The notes below the pieces were generated by a model. It had not been told where the DNA came from. It searched no databases and saw only the letters and a list, made by a program, of their open reading frames with translations. The translations under genes and the position numbers were made by a program. Shown here piece by piece: positions 1 through 9,115 of a stretch of 53,327 nucleotides of DNA. Origin of the DNA: Spirochaetales bacterium (GTDB lineage: Bacteria; Spirochaetota; GWE2-31-10; MWDO01); assembly GCA_017540815.1 (NCBI GenBank), contig JAFYAI010000130.1:1-53327 (forward strand), read 5' to 3'. Positions within the stretch are counted from its first letter, which is position 1, and the number at the start of each line of letters is the position of its first letter.

Positions 1-84
1 GATGATGAAGAGCTGCTTGAGCTTGAGCTTGAGCTGCTGCTTGATGATGAAGAGCTGCTTGAGCTTGAGCTTGAGCTGCTGCTT
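1..84 (-). repeat. Two perfect 42-bp tandem repeats encoding only serine
   Basis: Positions 1-42 and 43-84 are identical. On the minus strand they encode 14 serines per unit with mixed TCA, TCT and AGC codons. The next bases (85-96) begin another partial copy on the gene-proximal side. The array may extend past position 1. Confidence 0.85.
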
Positions 85-1274
85 GATGAAGAATCAGTTC
101 CGTATTCTTCACCAAAAATGTCTTTACAATCGAACTTATCGCGAGTAAGATAGTCGAAACCAATCCACTGGTCAGCTTTACCAGCCATAAAGAGTTTCTT
201 ATAGTAATCAGCTACAATATCTGTCTCTGATCCCTGACTATACTCCCAATTATAAAGTTCAGCTTGTTCAGGCTGATTTAAAGTAACAGTAAGAGTTGCA
301 CCATGTGTAGCAACTTCATTCGTTGTAACCTCATAACCGCCATTATAGAAAGTGAAAGGTATTCTTTCATTAGCATAGTATACTACATTGAACAAAGACC
401 AATCAACATCCATCAGCTCTTCTGCATCTGCAGTATTAACATAAATCTTACCTGTAAAGTGTACATGGCATCGAACTGTCTTTAAAACAGTAACTTCAGG
501 GAAAGCATCTGCTTCTTCCATAGCAAGCAAAGAAGCTGACCAGAATTCAGCAATCTTATCATCATCAGCAGATGACAATGCCAAAACATACGGTTTGAAA
601 CCTGTCAAGTTTACAGTGTCATTTGCATCCAATTCTTTTTCACCAATTGAACCAAAATCTTTACCAAGTCCTTTCAACTGACCCTTAAGCAGCTGAGCCA
701 TATCTACATATACAGTATAAGTACCATTAGTTACATCTACTGTAGCAGTCAAACCACGATAAATATTCTGGAATGTTCCTGACTTGTTGGTTAAGAATGT
801 TGCATTGCCCTCTCCCTGTACCTGATACAATGGTGATCCGGCAGGCATTTCTTGAGGCGTCGCAGCTGTTCCGCTTGAAAGTGCTGTTACACCAAGGTCA
901 TTTGTAAGGAAGACAGAGAATGCAGGAGAAGCACTAGAACCTCCCCATTGGGTACTAATCTCATCAATCTTACCCTCAAACTTGTACACGCCTGTACCTT
1001 TTACATCACTAGCACCAAACTCTGCTTTTGAAGCATATACATTATCATATCCGTTTGATACGAAATCACCAGCAATAGTCGGATAAACGACTTCCGGTCT
1101 CTCGCTGCTGCTTGAACTTGAGCTCGTGCTTGATGAGCTCGTGCTTGAACTTGAGCTGCCTGAAGGTGTTACTGCAGGAGCAGCTGTAGTAGTTGTTGTT
1201 TCCTGCGGCTGAGGACATCCAACCATAGCGATTGCCATCATGGCAACCATCAATAATTTCCAAATGTTTTTCAT
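1..1274 (-). CDS. Surface lipoprotein with poly-serine tracts, 3' end beyond the window
   Basis: I read an open frame from the ATG at 1274 to the window edge (424 codons and two bases, no stop). AAGGAG lies just upstream of the ATG. The product begins MKNIWKLLMVAMMAIAMVGC, a lipoprotein signal with the lipobox Cys at residue 20. A Thr/Ala/Pro and Ser-rich linker (about residues 24-62) follows, then a globular part of about 340 residues rich in beta-forming sequence that I do not recognise. A pure serine tract of 14-codon repeats then runs off the edge, so another domain probably follows. It lies downstream of three further lipoproteins and a large outer-membrane protein on the same strand. 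I infer an outer-membrane-anchored surface protein; no function can be assigned. Confidence 0.8.
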   Translation of the reverse strand, partial: MKNIWKLLMVAMMAIAMVGCPQPQETTTTTAAPAVTPSGSSSSSTSSSSTSSSSSSSERPEVVYPTIAGDFVSNGYDNVYASKAEFGASDVKGTGVYKFEGKIDEISTQWGGSSASPAFSVFLTNDLGVTALSSGTAATPQEMPAGSPLYQVQGEGNATFLTNKSGTFQNIYRGLTATVDVTNGTYTVYVDMAQLLKGQLKGLGKDFGSIGEKELDANDTVNLTGFKPYVLALSSADDDKIAEFWSASLLAMEEADAFPEVTVLKTVRCHVHFTGKIYVNTADAEELMDVDWSLFNVVYYANERIPFTFYNGGYEVTTNEVATHGATLTVTLNQPEQAELYNWEYSQGSETDIVADYYKKLFMAGKADQWIGFDYLTRDKFDCKDIFGEEYGTDSSSSSSSSSSSSSSSSSSSSSSSSSSSSSS

Positions 1275-1366
1275 TTAGATCTCCTTAATTGTTTGAGCCA
1301 TTTCGGCTCTGTTTTTTTATCTTTTATTTATCCCTACATACAGTAGGGGGTGTTACTTCTTTAATT

Positions 1367-1390
1367 AGCAAGAGACTTCCGTCTCTTGCT
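1367..1390 (-). terminator. Perfect 10-bp hairpin after the 180-aa lipoprotein gene
   Basis: AGCAAGAGAC pairs perfectly with GTCTCTTGCT across a TTCC loop, 12 bp beyond the stop codon of the upstream minus-strand gene. The following minus-strand bases are only moderately T-rich, so it may be a weak or leaky terminator that lets the operon continue into the serine-rich lipoprotein gene. Confidence 0.45.
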
Positions 1391-1401
1391 TTCATCTATG
1401 T

Positions 1402-1944
1402 TTATTTTACAGTAAAACAACCTGAGTAATTTTCATTAAACCATCTTGTAGGACTAATGCCATATACTGGGAAAGGTTTATTTTTCCAATAATCCACTCC
1501 ATACATAGTTTTATTGATAGTTATAGTGCAGTCACCACTGCTTTTGCCTTTAGCAATGAAGTCACATGTAATGTTATTCTTATTCTTACTGTATTCACTG
1601 CTGCCGGAGATAGCATACGACCACCAGTCATCACCCATTTTAGTATCCTTGCTTGGCATTGGTGTAAGCTGGAACTGCAAAGGCTCTGACAAAACATATC
1701 CTTCAAGTTCAAACTTTACTGTGCCTTTATCATCAACCTCTTTGACATATATAGGACTGCCATTGACATTATCAGCCTTCCATTCATTAGGAGCACACCA
1801 TATCGACACAGCCTTAACCGTATCAGGTATATCCTCTAAAACTACAGTTACTGTAGCTGTATTAGGTCTTGGAGCAACAATATCACAGGATAACATTTCG
1901 AGACACATCAAAGCAATCAATGCTAATATACTAATCTTCTTCAT
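1402..1944 (-). CDS. Small lipoprotein with a beta-sandwich-like domain
   Basis: I chose the ATG at 1944 rather than an upstream in-frame ATG at 2007. It has AAGGAGG at the right distance, and it starts a clean lipoprotein signal, MKKISILALIALMCLEMLSC. The earlier start would put charged residues ahead of the signal and would overlap the upstream gene. The mature part (about 160 aa) starts with a stretch like a carbohydrate-binding E-set fold: a VTVVLEDIP strand, a SIWCAPNEW turn, then GTVKFELEGYVLSEPLQFQL. The similarity to the CBM48-like neighbours is by eye and weak. It starts 11 bp after the stop of the 934-aa outer-membrane protein, so the two are co-transcribed. Role unknown; probably a surface-exposed partner of that protein. 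Confidence 0.8.
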   Translation of the reverse strand: MKKISILALIALMCLEMLSCDIVAPRPNTATVTVVLEDIPDTVKAVSIWCAPNEWKADNVNGSPIYVKEVDDKGTVKFELEGYVLSEPLQFQLTPMPSKDTKMGDDWWSYAISGSSEYSKNKNNITCDFIAKGKSSGDCTITINKTMYGVDYWKNKPFPVYGISPTRWFNENYSGCFTVK

Positions 1945-1955
1945 GCTATACCTCC

Positions 1956-4760
1956 TTAGAAATCCCACACAATACCGACAGTAAACACGCTTCTCTCGCT
2001 TGTCCAATCTGTATTATTCTTAGACCAGCTGTCTGCATGTGCAGAATCTTTCCCTTTGTACCAATTCTGAGTTGTGCTGCCATCGTCGTCGAACGGATCC
2101 CATCCAAGACCGAGGTTGACAAACAGTATTGGGAACTGCAACCAATCTACAGGTATCTTATACTTGAACTGGATTGCCCAACCTACATTCCAATAGTCAA
2201 CCTTCTTGCCGTAGTAATATTTAAGTGCATCATCAACTGTAGCACCGAATCCTAACTCTGCCAGCTGTAAGTCACTCATATTCTTTATCATATAAGGACT
2301 AACCTGATTATACAACTCGTTTTCCTGATTACCAAAGTAGTTACGAACAATGAAACCTAAACCAAGAGTAATATCCTTAGCAAAGCTCATCTCTGCAACT
2401 ACCTGATTATACATCGTCTTCAACTGAGCACCTTTATCTTTAGTTGCCATAAAGACATGCTGTCCAAGTGTAGCATCTGTAGGTGAGGTAGGATAATATG
2501 CATCATACCAAGCCATCTCCATCTTATAATCAATCTTGATAGTTTTCAAGACTTTGCTAATCTGATCAAATGTTGCACTAAAGTTCAAGTTGTTGAATGT
2601 AGCAAATGTTGTATTGATTTGATAACGCTGTAATCCCGTTGTGTACAATCCTGCTGCACCCATAGTTTCATCATACGCCTCTATCTTATCCTTTACAACA
2701 TTGTTACCATAATTTGTCACACTAAATGTAGCTGACAAATCCAATGCAATCTTGCCTTTAAGAAGTTCTGTGCCAATACTTGGCGTACATAACCAATCAA
2801 ACTGGTATTTGTCTTTTTGATATCCGTCAGCGTTATTATCATTTGCTGTTTTGTAGTAGTATTCTCCAACAGATTTATCTCCTGTATTCATCAATGGAGA
2901 ATCAAGCTTACCAACCACAAACTCGTCTTTCAAGCCAATTCTAAGGAGTTTCTTCTGATTGGGTATCGGGTTAATACCAAAGTCCAATGTACTTAATATT
3001 GCAGCACCTTTGTCATTGTCGTAATATGGATTAGCACCTGTTGTATAGTTGCTTACACCGTTTACACGACGATCACTGTCATACCAACCTGAGAACTGTC
3101 CGCCTTCTCCGCCAAGCATACCTTTGAACTCTGTTCCGGCAGCTTTTACACTTCCGCTAACATTGAACGATAATTTCTTAGAGTAAACATAACTTATATT
3201 TAAGAATGCGGCACTGTTTGCGAATACATCCCAAGTTTCTTTTGCTTTTCTGTATTTTACCCAATCGATATTATTGTCGTTAGAGTCGATACCATCCATA
3301 TAGATTGTGCTTGCATTGGTTGCCAACTCACCCTCAATAGTCATACCTTTGATCGGCTTCAATCGAACCCACGGAGCGATCGTAAACTCACCGTTCATAA
3401 ACATATCAAGTGCTGAAGGCGACCATGAGTTCCAATACCACAAAGCACCAAACTGTGCCATACCGATCTCATAGTTAAAGTCAAAGTATGTGATATACTT
3501 GCGGTCATTGCCGTCAACACGGTTTGTCGTCCACCAAACTTCGCCCTGACCTTTCTCAAGACCACTGTCACGCCATGTATGAGCAAGACCTACCAAGAAG
3601 TTAAGATTCTTAACTTTAGTCGGGTGGATATACCATTCCATGTTAGTACCAATATCTTCTTTATTGCCTGTTCTCTTACCTGAGAGCAACGCCATAGGAT
3701 CTTTTGACTGAGCAGCATTATTACCCATAATACCTGCTTTGAACTCAAAGTCATCGAACGGGAAACTGATTACGATCTGGTCAATCCAGATAACATTGTT
3801 ATCACCTGCCATTGTTGAGTCCCATGTTCCGGTATATTCACCGACCCATCGACCCCAAGCACCATTCTTAGAGAATGGTCCCCAAAAGATACCCATATAC
3901 TGTGATGCAGCATCCCGCTGTATCTTATTCTGTGCAGCAATACGACCTTCTGCTGTCGATGCTTTCCAATAGTCATTATACCCTGTGTCAACGATAAAGT
4001 TAAAGTTTACTTCTGTATCCAACACCATGTGTTTGAACACTTTACCGTGAACTTTATATGTAGAAGAACTTCTAAGTCTTGTCTGGTCAAGCCAAATTCG
4101 AGTTGCATTACCGGCTGTTGTGCCATTCTCACCTTCCCATCGGTGAGTTAAATCTACATCTGCAATAGCATAACCAGTTTTATCAACTTTCTGTTCTACA
4201 CCACCTTCAGAGTATGCAACAGCATCTTTGCCATTGTCAATAGAACCATCTGTATTATACTTTACTCTTCGCGATAATTGAGTTTTAACCCAAATGTTAT
4301 AAGTATTTCTTGACCACATACCGAAGTTCACCTGTGGATACTCTTCTTCCTCAGGCTCATTGCTTGCTGCAGCACCACCTGCACCAACATCTTTCGGCTT
4401 TCGCAGAATACCGTTCTTACTTCCAAACGGGTTAGCAATCGTATCCGGTGCTTCCGGGTCTTCGATATATTTATCACCGTCAAGATCAGGGTTAAAGAAT
4501 TTATAGAACTCTTTTGCTCTCGGCATTTCGAATGTTATTTCCCACAAACCATCTGCGTTTTTCTCCATCGGCCAACCAGGTTCTTTCCAATTTTCTGTGA
4601 AAGTACCGATCACAAACATCTGTGTTGCACCATCATCTTTGTATGTAAGTGTACACATTGTTTTACCGTCTTTTACTTCCCATTTCACTGCTGCATTTGC
4701 TGCCACAACGCTCATAAGGAGCATCGCAATTGCAGATAATATTATCAATAATTTCTTCAT
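1956..4760 (-). CDS. Outer-membrane beta-barrel protein with N-terminal glycogen-binding (CBM48-like) domain
   Basis: 934 aa. A Sec signal (about residues 1-23, ending AANA) is followed by a domain at about residues 24-115 that has the pattern of isoamylase-N/AMPK glycogen-binding modules: MFVIGTFTENWKEPGWPMEK, then GLWEITFEMP and KFFNPD. A short Glu-rich linker (about 125-140) leads into about 790 residues of aromatic-rich alternating strands ending in GIVWDF. A C-terminal Phe is the usual end signal for BamA-inserted barrels. This suggests a large outer-membrane pore or receptor with a periplasmic or surface carbohydrate-binding head. AAGGAG precedes the start. It sits 10 bp downstream of one lipoprotein gene and 11 bp upstream of another. 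Substrate unknown; an alpha-glucan is an inference from the domain type alone. Confidence 0.85.
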   Translation of the reverse strand: MKKLLIILSAIAMLLMSVVAANAAVKWEVKDGKTMCTLTYKDDGATQMFVIGTFTENWKEPGWPMEKNADGLWEITFEMPRAKEFYKFFNPDLDGDKYIEDPEAPDTIANPFGSKNGILRKPKDVGAGGAAASNEPEEEEYPQVNFGMWSRNTYNIWVKTQLSRRVKYNTDGSIDNGKDAVAYSEGGVEQKVDKTGYAIADVDLTHRWEGENGTTAGNATRIWLDQTRLRSSSTYKVHGKVFKHMVLDTEVNFNFIVDTGYNDYWKASTAEGRIAAQNKIQRDAASQYMGIFWGPFSKNGAWGRWVGEYTGTWDSTMAGDNNVIWIDQIVISFPFDDFEFKAGIMGNNAAQSKDPMALLSGKRTGNKEDIGTNMEWYIHPTKVKNLNFLVGLAHTWRDSGLEKGQGEVWWTTNRVDGNDRKYITYFDFNYEIGMAQFGALWYWNSWSPSALDMFMNGEFTIAPWVRLKPIKGMTIEGELATNASTIYMDGIDSNDNNIDWVKYRKAKETWDVFANSAAFLNISYVYSKKLSFNVSGSVKAAGTEFKGMLGGEGGQFSGWYDSDRRVNGVSNYTTGANPYYDNDKGAAILSTLDFGINPIPNQKKLLRIGLKDEFVVGKLDSPLMNTGDKSVGEYYYKTANDNNADGYQKDKYQFDWLCTPSIGTELLKGKIALDLSATFSVTNYGNNVVKDKIEAYDETMGAAGLYTTGLQRYQINTTFATFNNLNFSATFDQISKVLKTIKIDYKMEMAWYDAYYPTSPTDATLGQHVFMATKDKGAQLKTMYNQVVAEMSFAKDITLGLGFIVRNYFGNQENELYNQVSPYMIKNMSDLQLAELGFGATVDDALKYYYGKKVDYWNVGWAIQFKYKIPVDWLQFPILFVNLGLGWDPFDDDGSTTQNWYKGKDSAHADSWSKNNTDWTSERSVFTVGIVWDF

Positions 4761-4770
4761 TGTCTACTCC

Positions 4771-5400
4771 TTATTTCTTACTGTTGTAATCCCATCGCAG
4801 TTTATATGTTTTTTCCCAAACGCTACTCAGCGACCACTCGCCGCCATCCAACGTTCCGTTCCAATCATATTCCATATCGTTATAATCAACGACCGCATCA
4901 TCCGAGCAATCATTATATTTCTTTAATATACTTGCATACAAATCTGTTTTGTTTACACATGCACTTTTATATTTAGTTTTGCACCATTCTACGGAGTGCA
5001 TATTTTCAAGATCTCTTGCTATCAAATCATCTTGCTTTTTCTGATACTCAGGGTCTGTTTTTTTTACAGTTTTACCAGCTTTTTTCTGGTCTTTTACCCA
5101 TTTATTCAATTCAGCTGTTCTTTCAGTAGAAACTACAGACTTTACACTTCCCATTGCTGTTTTTTCCCAAAAATGTTCAGTGAAATTATCAATTAATATA
5201 TCAAGTATTACAGCTTTATTAGCATCTGTGCTTGCATCTTTAAAATCAACACATGCTTTATTATAATCAGCCGCCAAATCCTGCAGCTTTACGCCGCTAT
5301 GATACAGATTAGCATTTGTCTGACTGTCATAAATCTGACATCCAACAACAGATGCTATCACAGCAATTGCAGATACTGCCGTAATTATTATCTTCTTCAT
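4771..5400 (-). CDS. Putative lipoprotein, helical, function unknown
   Basis: 209 aa. The signal MKKIITAVS-type N-terminus ends in the lipobox SVVGC (Cys at residue 21). AAAGGAGG lies upstream of the ATG. The mature part is hydrophilic, Lys/Asp-rich and mostly helical, with four further Cys residues spread over the second half and an aromatic C-terminus. No family is recognised. The stop is 10 bp before the ATG of the 934-aa barrel protein, so the lipoprotein may be its accessory subunit. A hairpin separates it from the next gene upstream. Confidence 0.8.
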   Translation of the reverse strand: MKKIIITAVSAIAVIASVVGCQIYDSQTNANLYHSGVKLQDLAADYNKACVDFKDASTDANKAVILDILIDNFTEHFWEKTAMGSVKSVVSTERTAELNKWVKDQKKAGKTVKKTDPEYQKKQDDLIARDLENMHSVEWCKTKYKSACVNKTDLYASILKKYNDCSDDAVVDYNDMEYDWNGTLDGGEWSLSSVWEKTYKLRWDYNSKK

Positions 5401-5448
5401 ATCAATTTACCTCCTTTATAAAATCTAAATAAAATTTAACCTGACAAT

Positions 5449-5480
5449 TCGGTTTTTCCTGCGTCAACAGGAAAAACCGA
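5449..5480 (-). terminator. 13-bp hairpin between the CBM48-like lipoprotein and the barrel operon
   Basis: TCGGTTTTTCCTG and CAGGAAAAACCGA pair perfectly around a 6-base loop, 15 bp after the stop of the 147-aa gene. Minus-strand sequence beyond it is AT-rich but has no long T run. It probably reduces, rather than stops, transcription into the following genes, giving more of the first lipoprotein than of the barrel. Confidence 0.55.
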
Positions 5481-5495
5481 AAGAAACTTTATTTT

Positions 5496-5939
5496 TTACT
5501 CGCAAGCCATCTGCAGATTGAATCCGCCGAAACCGTCGTCTGTCAGATATTTAGCATCTGTCTTCTCAGCATCCGGCTGCATCCAGTCGATGTCGTTTAC
5601 AACGAACTTAAACTTTGATCCGCACGGGCATGTTGACAGCGGAGCTTCATAAGTCCACAGACCGCCTTCGCCTTTTGTTGCATGCCAATCTGCTGCAGTC
5701 GGGTCCCAACCCTGGAAATCACCTGCTACTGTTACAGACTCAATGTCATCAAGCAGCTGTCCGGCATAGAGAGCTTCATCGAATGTAAAGATAACTTTAT
5801 CACCCTGAACCTCAAAACCGCTTAAATTATCTTTCTTTCCGCCTTTGTTAGCCTCTTTTGTATCAGCAGCACCATCGCCACAGCTAAACATCATAGCCAT
5901 TACAGCCAATACAGAAAAAATTAAACTGATTTTTTTCAT
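5496..5939 (-). CDS. Lipoprotein consisting of a single glycogen-binding (CBM48/E-set-like) domain
   Basis: 147 aa. Lipoprotein signal MKKISLIFSVLAVMAMMFSC (Cys at residue 20), a short Lys/Gly-rich spacer, then one compact domain from about residue 48. Its pattern VTVAGDFQGWDP, GLWTYEAPL, then KFKFVVNDIDW matches the glycogen-binding/isoamylase-N fold (GxFNxW, W...L..G.Y.YKF.VDG.W). There is no catalytic domain. The gene has the best promoter of the window 98 bp upstream and an AGGAGG site, so it is likely well expressed. The same fold recurs in the 934-aa barrel protein downstream, which suggests that both bind the same ligand. I infer a surface-displayed binding lipoprotein; the ligand is not shown. 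Confidence 0.85.
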   Translation of the reverse strand: MKKISLIFSVLAVMAMMFSCGDGAADTKEANKGGKKDNLSGFEVQGDKVIFTFDEALYAGQLLDDIESVTVAGDFQGWDPTAADWHATKGEGGLWTYEAPLSTCPCGSKFKFVVNDIDWMQPDAEKTDAKYLTDDGFGGFNLQMACE

Positions 5940-6316
5940 TTTAATGAAAACCTCCTAATAAATTTCTAATTATATCTTATTATAATTATTCTTATCCAAC
6001 TGTGCATTATACTCACTCATATTAATACACTCTGCTATTATAACAATAAAAATCTTTAATGTCAATCAAAAAAACTATTTTATTAAAAAAATTATTATTT
6101 TTTCATATTTTTATTGTAGAATATTTGATTTTTACACTTTAACAAATTCAATTTATTACCGTTATTTTCATTATTACTGCTGAGGCTTTCATTGTTTTGA
6201 ATTTTCTCGTTGTTTTCAGCCGTCTGTTCTTATTATAAACTCATACTTCATACATTATACAACACTTTGATAATAAAAACAAATTTTTTTGATATTTTTT
6301 TGAATTTCTTAATCAC
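5940..6316. other. 377-bp AT-rich intergenic region with one strong promoter
   Basis: Very AT-rich and without a convincing gene. It contains the consensus promoter at 6037-6065 for the lipoprotein/barrel operon. The part from about 6090 to 6316 holds only poly-A/T tracts, and I see no clear terminator for the zinc peptidase gene there. Confidence 0.6.
6037..6065 (-). promoter_or_regulatory. Consensus sigma-70 promoter of the surface lipoprotein/barrel operon
   Basis: On the minus strand TTGACA (6065-6060), a 17-base spacer and TATAAT (6042-6037): a perfect match to the consensus. The predicted 5' leader before the ATG at 5939 is about 90 bases. An unsupported 16-codon ORF without a ribosome-binding site lies inside that leader. 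Confidence 0.85.
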
Positions 6317-7018
6317 CTAATCGTTTTTCTTACCGCCAATCAGCCCCAATCGAATCGCATAATACAGCAAAGTACTAACCGATGAAGCAAGAGCGGCAAC
6401 ATAAGTCAGTGCAGCACTTGTGAGTACTGTATTCACACCCTGAATATCATCCTGATGAGTCGTAATGCCGTATTCTTTGAGCAGTTTCTTTGCCCGGCGA
6501 GATGCGTCCAGCTCAACAGGCAGCGTCACCAACTGAAACAGCACGATAACCATAAACAATGCAACACCGATCTTAGCCAGATTCAGCATATTCAGCACCA
6601 TGCCTGCCAATATCAGCCATATCGCCGCATTGCTTGCAAATGAAGCAGGCACTGCCAAAGTTTGGCGAATTTTCATCATTACAGAACCTGTATGATGCTG
6701 GATGGCATGACCGACTTCGTGAGCAGCGACTCCGACAGCCGCTATCGACGGCGAATTATACACGGATGATGAGAGCCGCAGTTTCTTCACAGTCGGTGCG
6801 TAGTGATCCGAGAGCCATCCGCCGGTTTGTTCTATCGTAACATCGTTTATGCCATTCTTATCAAGGATGAGCTGAGCCACCTGATGACCGTTCATACCGC
6901 CGTGACAGCGATATTTGGAATACTTATTAAAGTTATATTTGACAGCCCACTGTGCTATCATAGCGAATGCCATTGCCGGCAGCATTATTACATAGTATAA
7001 CGGATCAAGATAATACAT
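6317..7018 (-). CDS. Membrane zinc metallopeptidase, YugP family
   Basis: 233 aa. The family (neutral zinc metallopeptidase, PF04298) is recognised from AAHEVGHAIQHHTG at about residue 100, where HEVGH is the zinc-binding/catalytic motif. The flanking regions are also typical: an N-terminal membrane helix (YYVIMLPAMAFAMIAQW), a central hydrophobic pair (about 125-175) and a C-terminal hydrophobic segment. PVELDASRRAKKLL is also conserved in this family. It begins 7 bp after the ftsH stop with a GAGG site, so the two membrane proteases form one transcription unit. The family's substrate is not established; membrane protein quality control is an inference from the neighbour. Confidence 0.9.
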   Translation of the reverse strand: MYYLDPLYYVIMLPAMAFAMIAQWAVKYNFNKYSKYRCHGGMNGHQVAQLILDKNGINDVTIEQTGGWLSDHYAPTVKKLRLSSSVYNSPSIAAVGVAAHEVGHAIQHHTGSVMMKIRQTLAVPASFASNAAIWLILAGMVLNMLNLAKIGVALFMVIVLFQLVTLPVELDASRRAKKLLKEYGITTHQDDIQGVNTVLTSAALTYVAALASSVSTLLYYAIRLGLIGGKKND

Positions 7019-7025
7019 TCACGCC

Positions 7026-9011
7026 TCACACCTTATCAGTCTTAACCTCATCTTCGCTGTCATCATCACTATCGCCGGAGACATTCTGAGCCTCATCCGC
7101 AATGCGGAAATTCGCCAAGTCCTGCTGAGGCTCAACTCCGAGCAGAACATAAACCTCTTCTGCATCCATTGTTTCTTTCAATGTGAGCTCTTCGGCGAGT
7201 TTTTTCAGCTTATCGGCATTCTCAGTCAGGATTGATCTGGCACGATCATACTGTGCTGTCACAATCTTCTTAACCTCTTCATCGATAGTCTGAGCTGTCT
7301 CTTCAGAATAATCCTTATGATGAGCGATCTCCTTCCCTATAAATATCGGCTCTTCCTTCTGACCGTAGGCAATCGGACCGAGTGTATCCGTCATACCCCA
7401 TTCGGTTACCATTTTGCGAGCCATCTCGGTTGCCCGCTGTATATCATTGCTCGCACCGGTACATATCTCTGCCGCACCGAATGTCAGTTCCTCGGCGACG
7501 CGGCCTCCCATAAACACACATATCTGATCGAGAATGCGGCTTTTCGACAGGTGATACTCATCTTCCTGCGGGAGCATTGATGTGATACCGAGAGCCATAC
7601 CTCTCGGCACGATCGAGACTTTATGCAGCGGATCGGAGTTTTCCACATTCATATTTACGATCGTATGACCTGCTTCGTGATATGCAGTGAGACGCTTGTC
7701 TTTCTCCGGGATTATGCGGCTTCGTCGGGCTATACCCATTGTTATCTTGTCACGAGCCTCTTCAAGATCAGCATTGGTGACTTTCTTTTTATTCTGCCGA
7801 GCGGCAAACAGAGCCGCCTCATTAACCATATTGGCAATATCAGCTCCGCTGAATCCCGGTGTTGCTCTGGCAAGTTTCGACACACTGACATTCTTGGATG
7901 TCTTTATCTTCTTCAAGTGAATGCCGAAGATCGCCTCACGCCCTGCCATATCAGGATTATCCACAACGACCTGACGATCGAACCGCCCCGGCCGCAAGAG
8001 TGCCTGATCAAGAACATCCGGGCGGTTCGTAGCGGCGATAAGTATCACTCCTGTCGAAGGATCGAAACCGTCCATCTCTACGAGCAGCTGATTGAGAGTC
8101 TGCTCTCTCTCATCATGACCGCCGCCGTAGCCTGCACCTCGTGTCCGACCTACAGCATCAAGCTCATCAATAAACAGGATACAAGGAGCATTCTTACGCC
8201 CGGTCTCGAATAAGTCACGAACCCGGCTCGCTCCGACTCCGACAAACATCTCAAGGAAGTCAGAACCGCTTGTATAGAAGAACGGCACGCCGCTTTCGCC
8301 GGCAACCGCTCTTGCAAGCAGAGTCTTACCTGTTCCGGGAGGTCCGACAAGCAGCACGCCTTTCGGGATTTTCGCTCCGATACGGGTAAATCTTTCTTTA
8401 TCTTTAAGGAACTCAATCACTTCCTGTAATTCTGTTTTTGCTTCGTTGACACCTGCCACATCATCAAATGTCACTTTGTCCTTGCTGTCATATTTGCGGG
8501 CTCTTGATCTGCCGAAGTTCATTGTTCCTCCGGCACCCCCCTGCATCTGCCGCGTCATAAATATAAGCAGCATAACCATCAGTATAATCGGAAGGACATT
8601 AACCAATATCATCGTAATCATTGAATTCTGACTTTCTTCAGATTTATATATGATATTATTATCCTGCAGCTTCTTGTAGAGATCACCTCCATCCCAGATA
8701 GGAGGTATGCGGGTTGTGAAGATCTCAGGCTTCTCACCATCGTGCCTTAAAACGCGCCCAGTAATCTTGCCGTCTTCATTAATAATAAGAGGTGCTCTAA
8801 TATCGGTAAGCAGTCTGCCGTTTTCATTATTGACATAACCGAGGAATTCATTATAACTTATCTCATTAGTGCCTCGGAATGACATAAATGAAAAATATAT
8901 CAAAATAACAGCACCTATGATCAAACCGATCAAAGCAAATTTGCCGCCGCCCTGATCAGATCCCATTACAAACGGATTTTTCTCTTCGTTTTTTTTATTA
9001 TTACTACCCAC
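7026..9011 (-). CDS. ftsH: ATP-dependent zinc metalloprotease FtsH
   Basis: 661 aa from a GTG start at 9011, which has CAGGAG 7-8 bases upstream; the ATG at 9041 has no ribosome-binding site and would only add ten residues. Order: a cytoplasmic N-tail, a membrane helix (about 25-45), a periplasmic domain, a second membrane helix (about 135-155), the AAA+ domain with Walker A GPPGTGKT (about residue 225), Walker B LFIDELDA and the second region of homology [17 protein letters not shown], then the M41 protease domain with HEAGH (about 443). It degrades misfolded membrane proteins and short-lived cytosolic regulators as a hexamer in the inner membrane. The C-terminal tail is acidic. The stop is TGA. 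A possible promoter (TTGTCT-17-TATTTT) lies upstream. Confidence 0.98.
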   Translation of the reverse strand: MGSNNKKNEEKNPFVMGSDQGGGKFALIGLIIGAVILIYFSFMSFRGTNEISYNEFLGYVNNENGRLLTDIRAPLIINEDGKITGRVLRHDGEKPEIFTTRIPPIWDGGDLYKKLQDNNIIYKSEESQNSMITMILVNVLPIILMVMLLIFMTRQMQGGAGGTMNFGRSRARKYDSKDKVTFDDVAGVNEAKTELQEVIEFLKDKERFTRIGAKIPKGVLLVGPPGTGKTLLARAVAGESGVPFFYTSGSDFLEMFVGVGASRVRDLFETGRKNAPCILFIDELDAVGRTRGAGYGGGHDEREQTLNQLLVEMDGFDPSTGVILIAATNRPDVLDQALLRPGRFDRQVVVDNPDMAGREAIFGIHLKKIKTSKNVSVSKLARATPGFSGADIANMVNEAALFAARQNKKKVTNADLEEARDKITMGIARRSRIIPEKDKRLTAYHEAGHTIVNMNVENSDPLHKVSIVPRGMALGITSMLPQEDEYHLSKSRILDQICVFMGGRVAEELTFGAAEICTGASNDIQRATEMARKMVTEWGMTDTLGPIAYGQKEEPIFIGKEIAHHKDYSEETAQTIDEEVKKIVTAQYDRARSILTENADKLKKLAEELTLKETMDAEEVYVLLGVEPQQDLANFRIADEAQNVSGDSDDDSEDEVKTDKV

Positions 9012-9115
9012 AATATTTCTCCTGTGAATGGAAATTTTCAAATATAAAATAACTTATTTTAATAAAAAAGACAAGTATTTTATAATATATTCCGATAAAT
9101 TAATCGGAGTTATTT

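Noticed and set aside
1..100. Plus-strand ELLELELELL-type coding tract
   Set aside because: It is the antisense of the serine repeats; the minus-strand frame has a signal peptide, a lipobox and a ribosome-binding site.
1295..1317. Plus-strand terminator GAGCC/GGCTC with T run
   Set aside because: Only a 5-bp stem, and no plus-strand gene lies upstream; it sits in the leader of the minus-strand lipoprotein gene.
5956..6020. 16-codon ORF in the 5' leader of the CBM48-like lipoprotein gene
   Set aside because: No ribosome-binding site and low-complexity composition; it probably arises by chance in AT-rich DNA.
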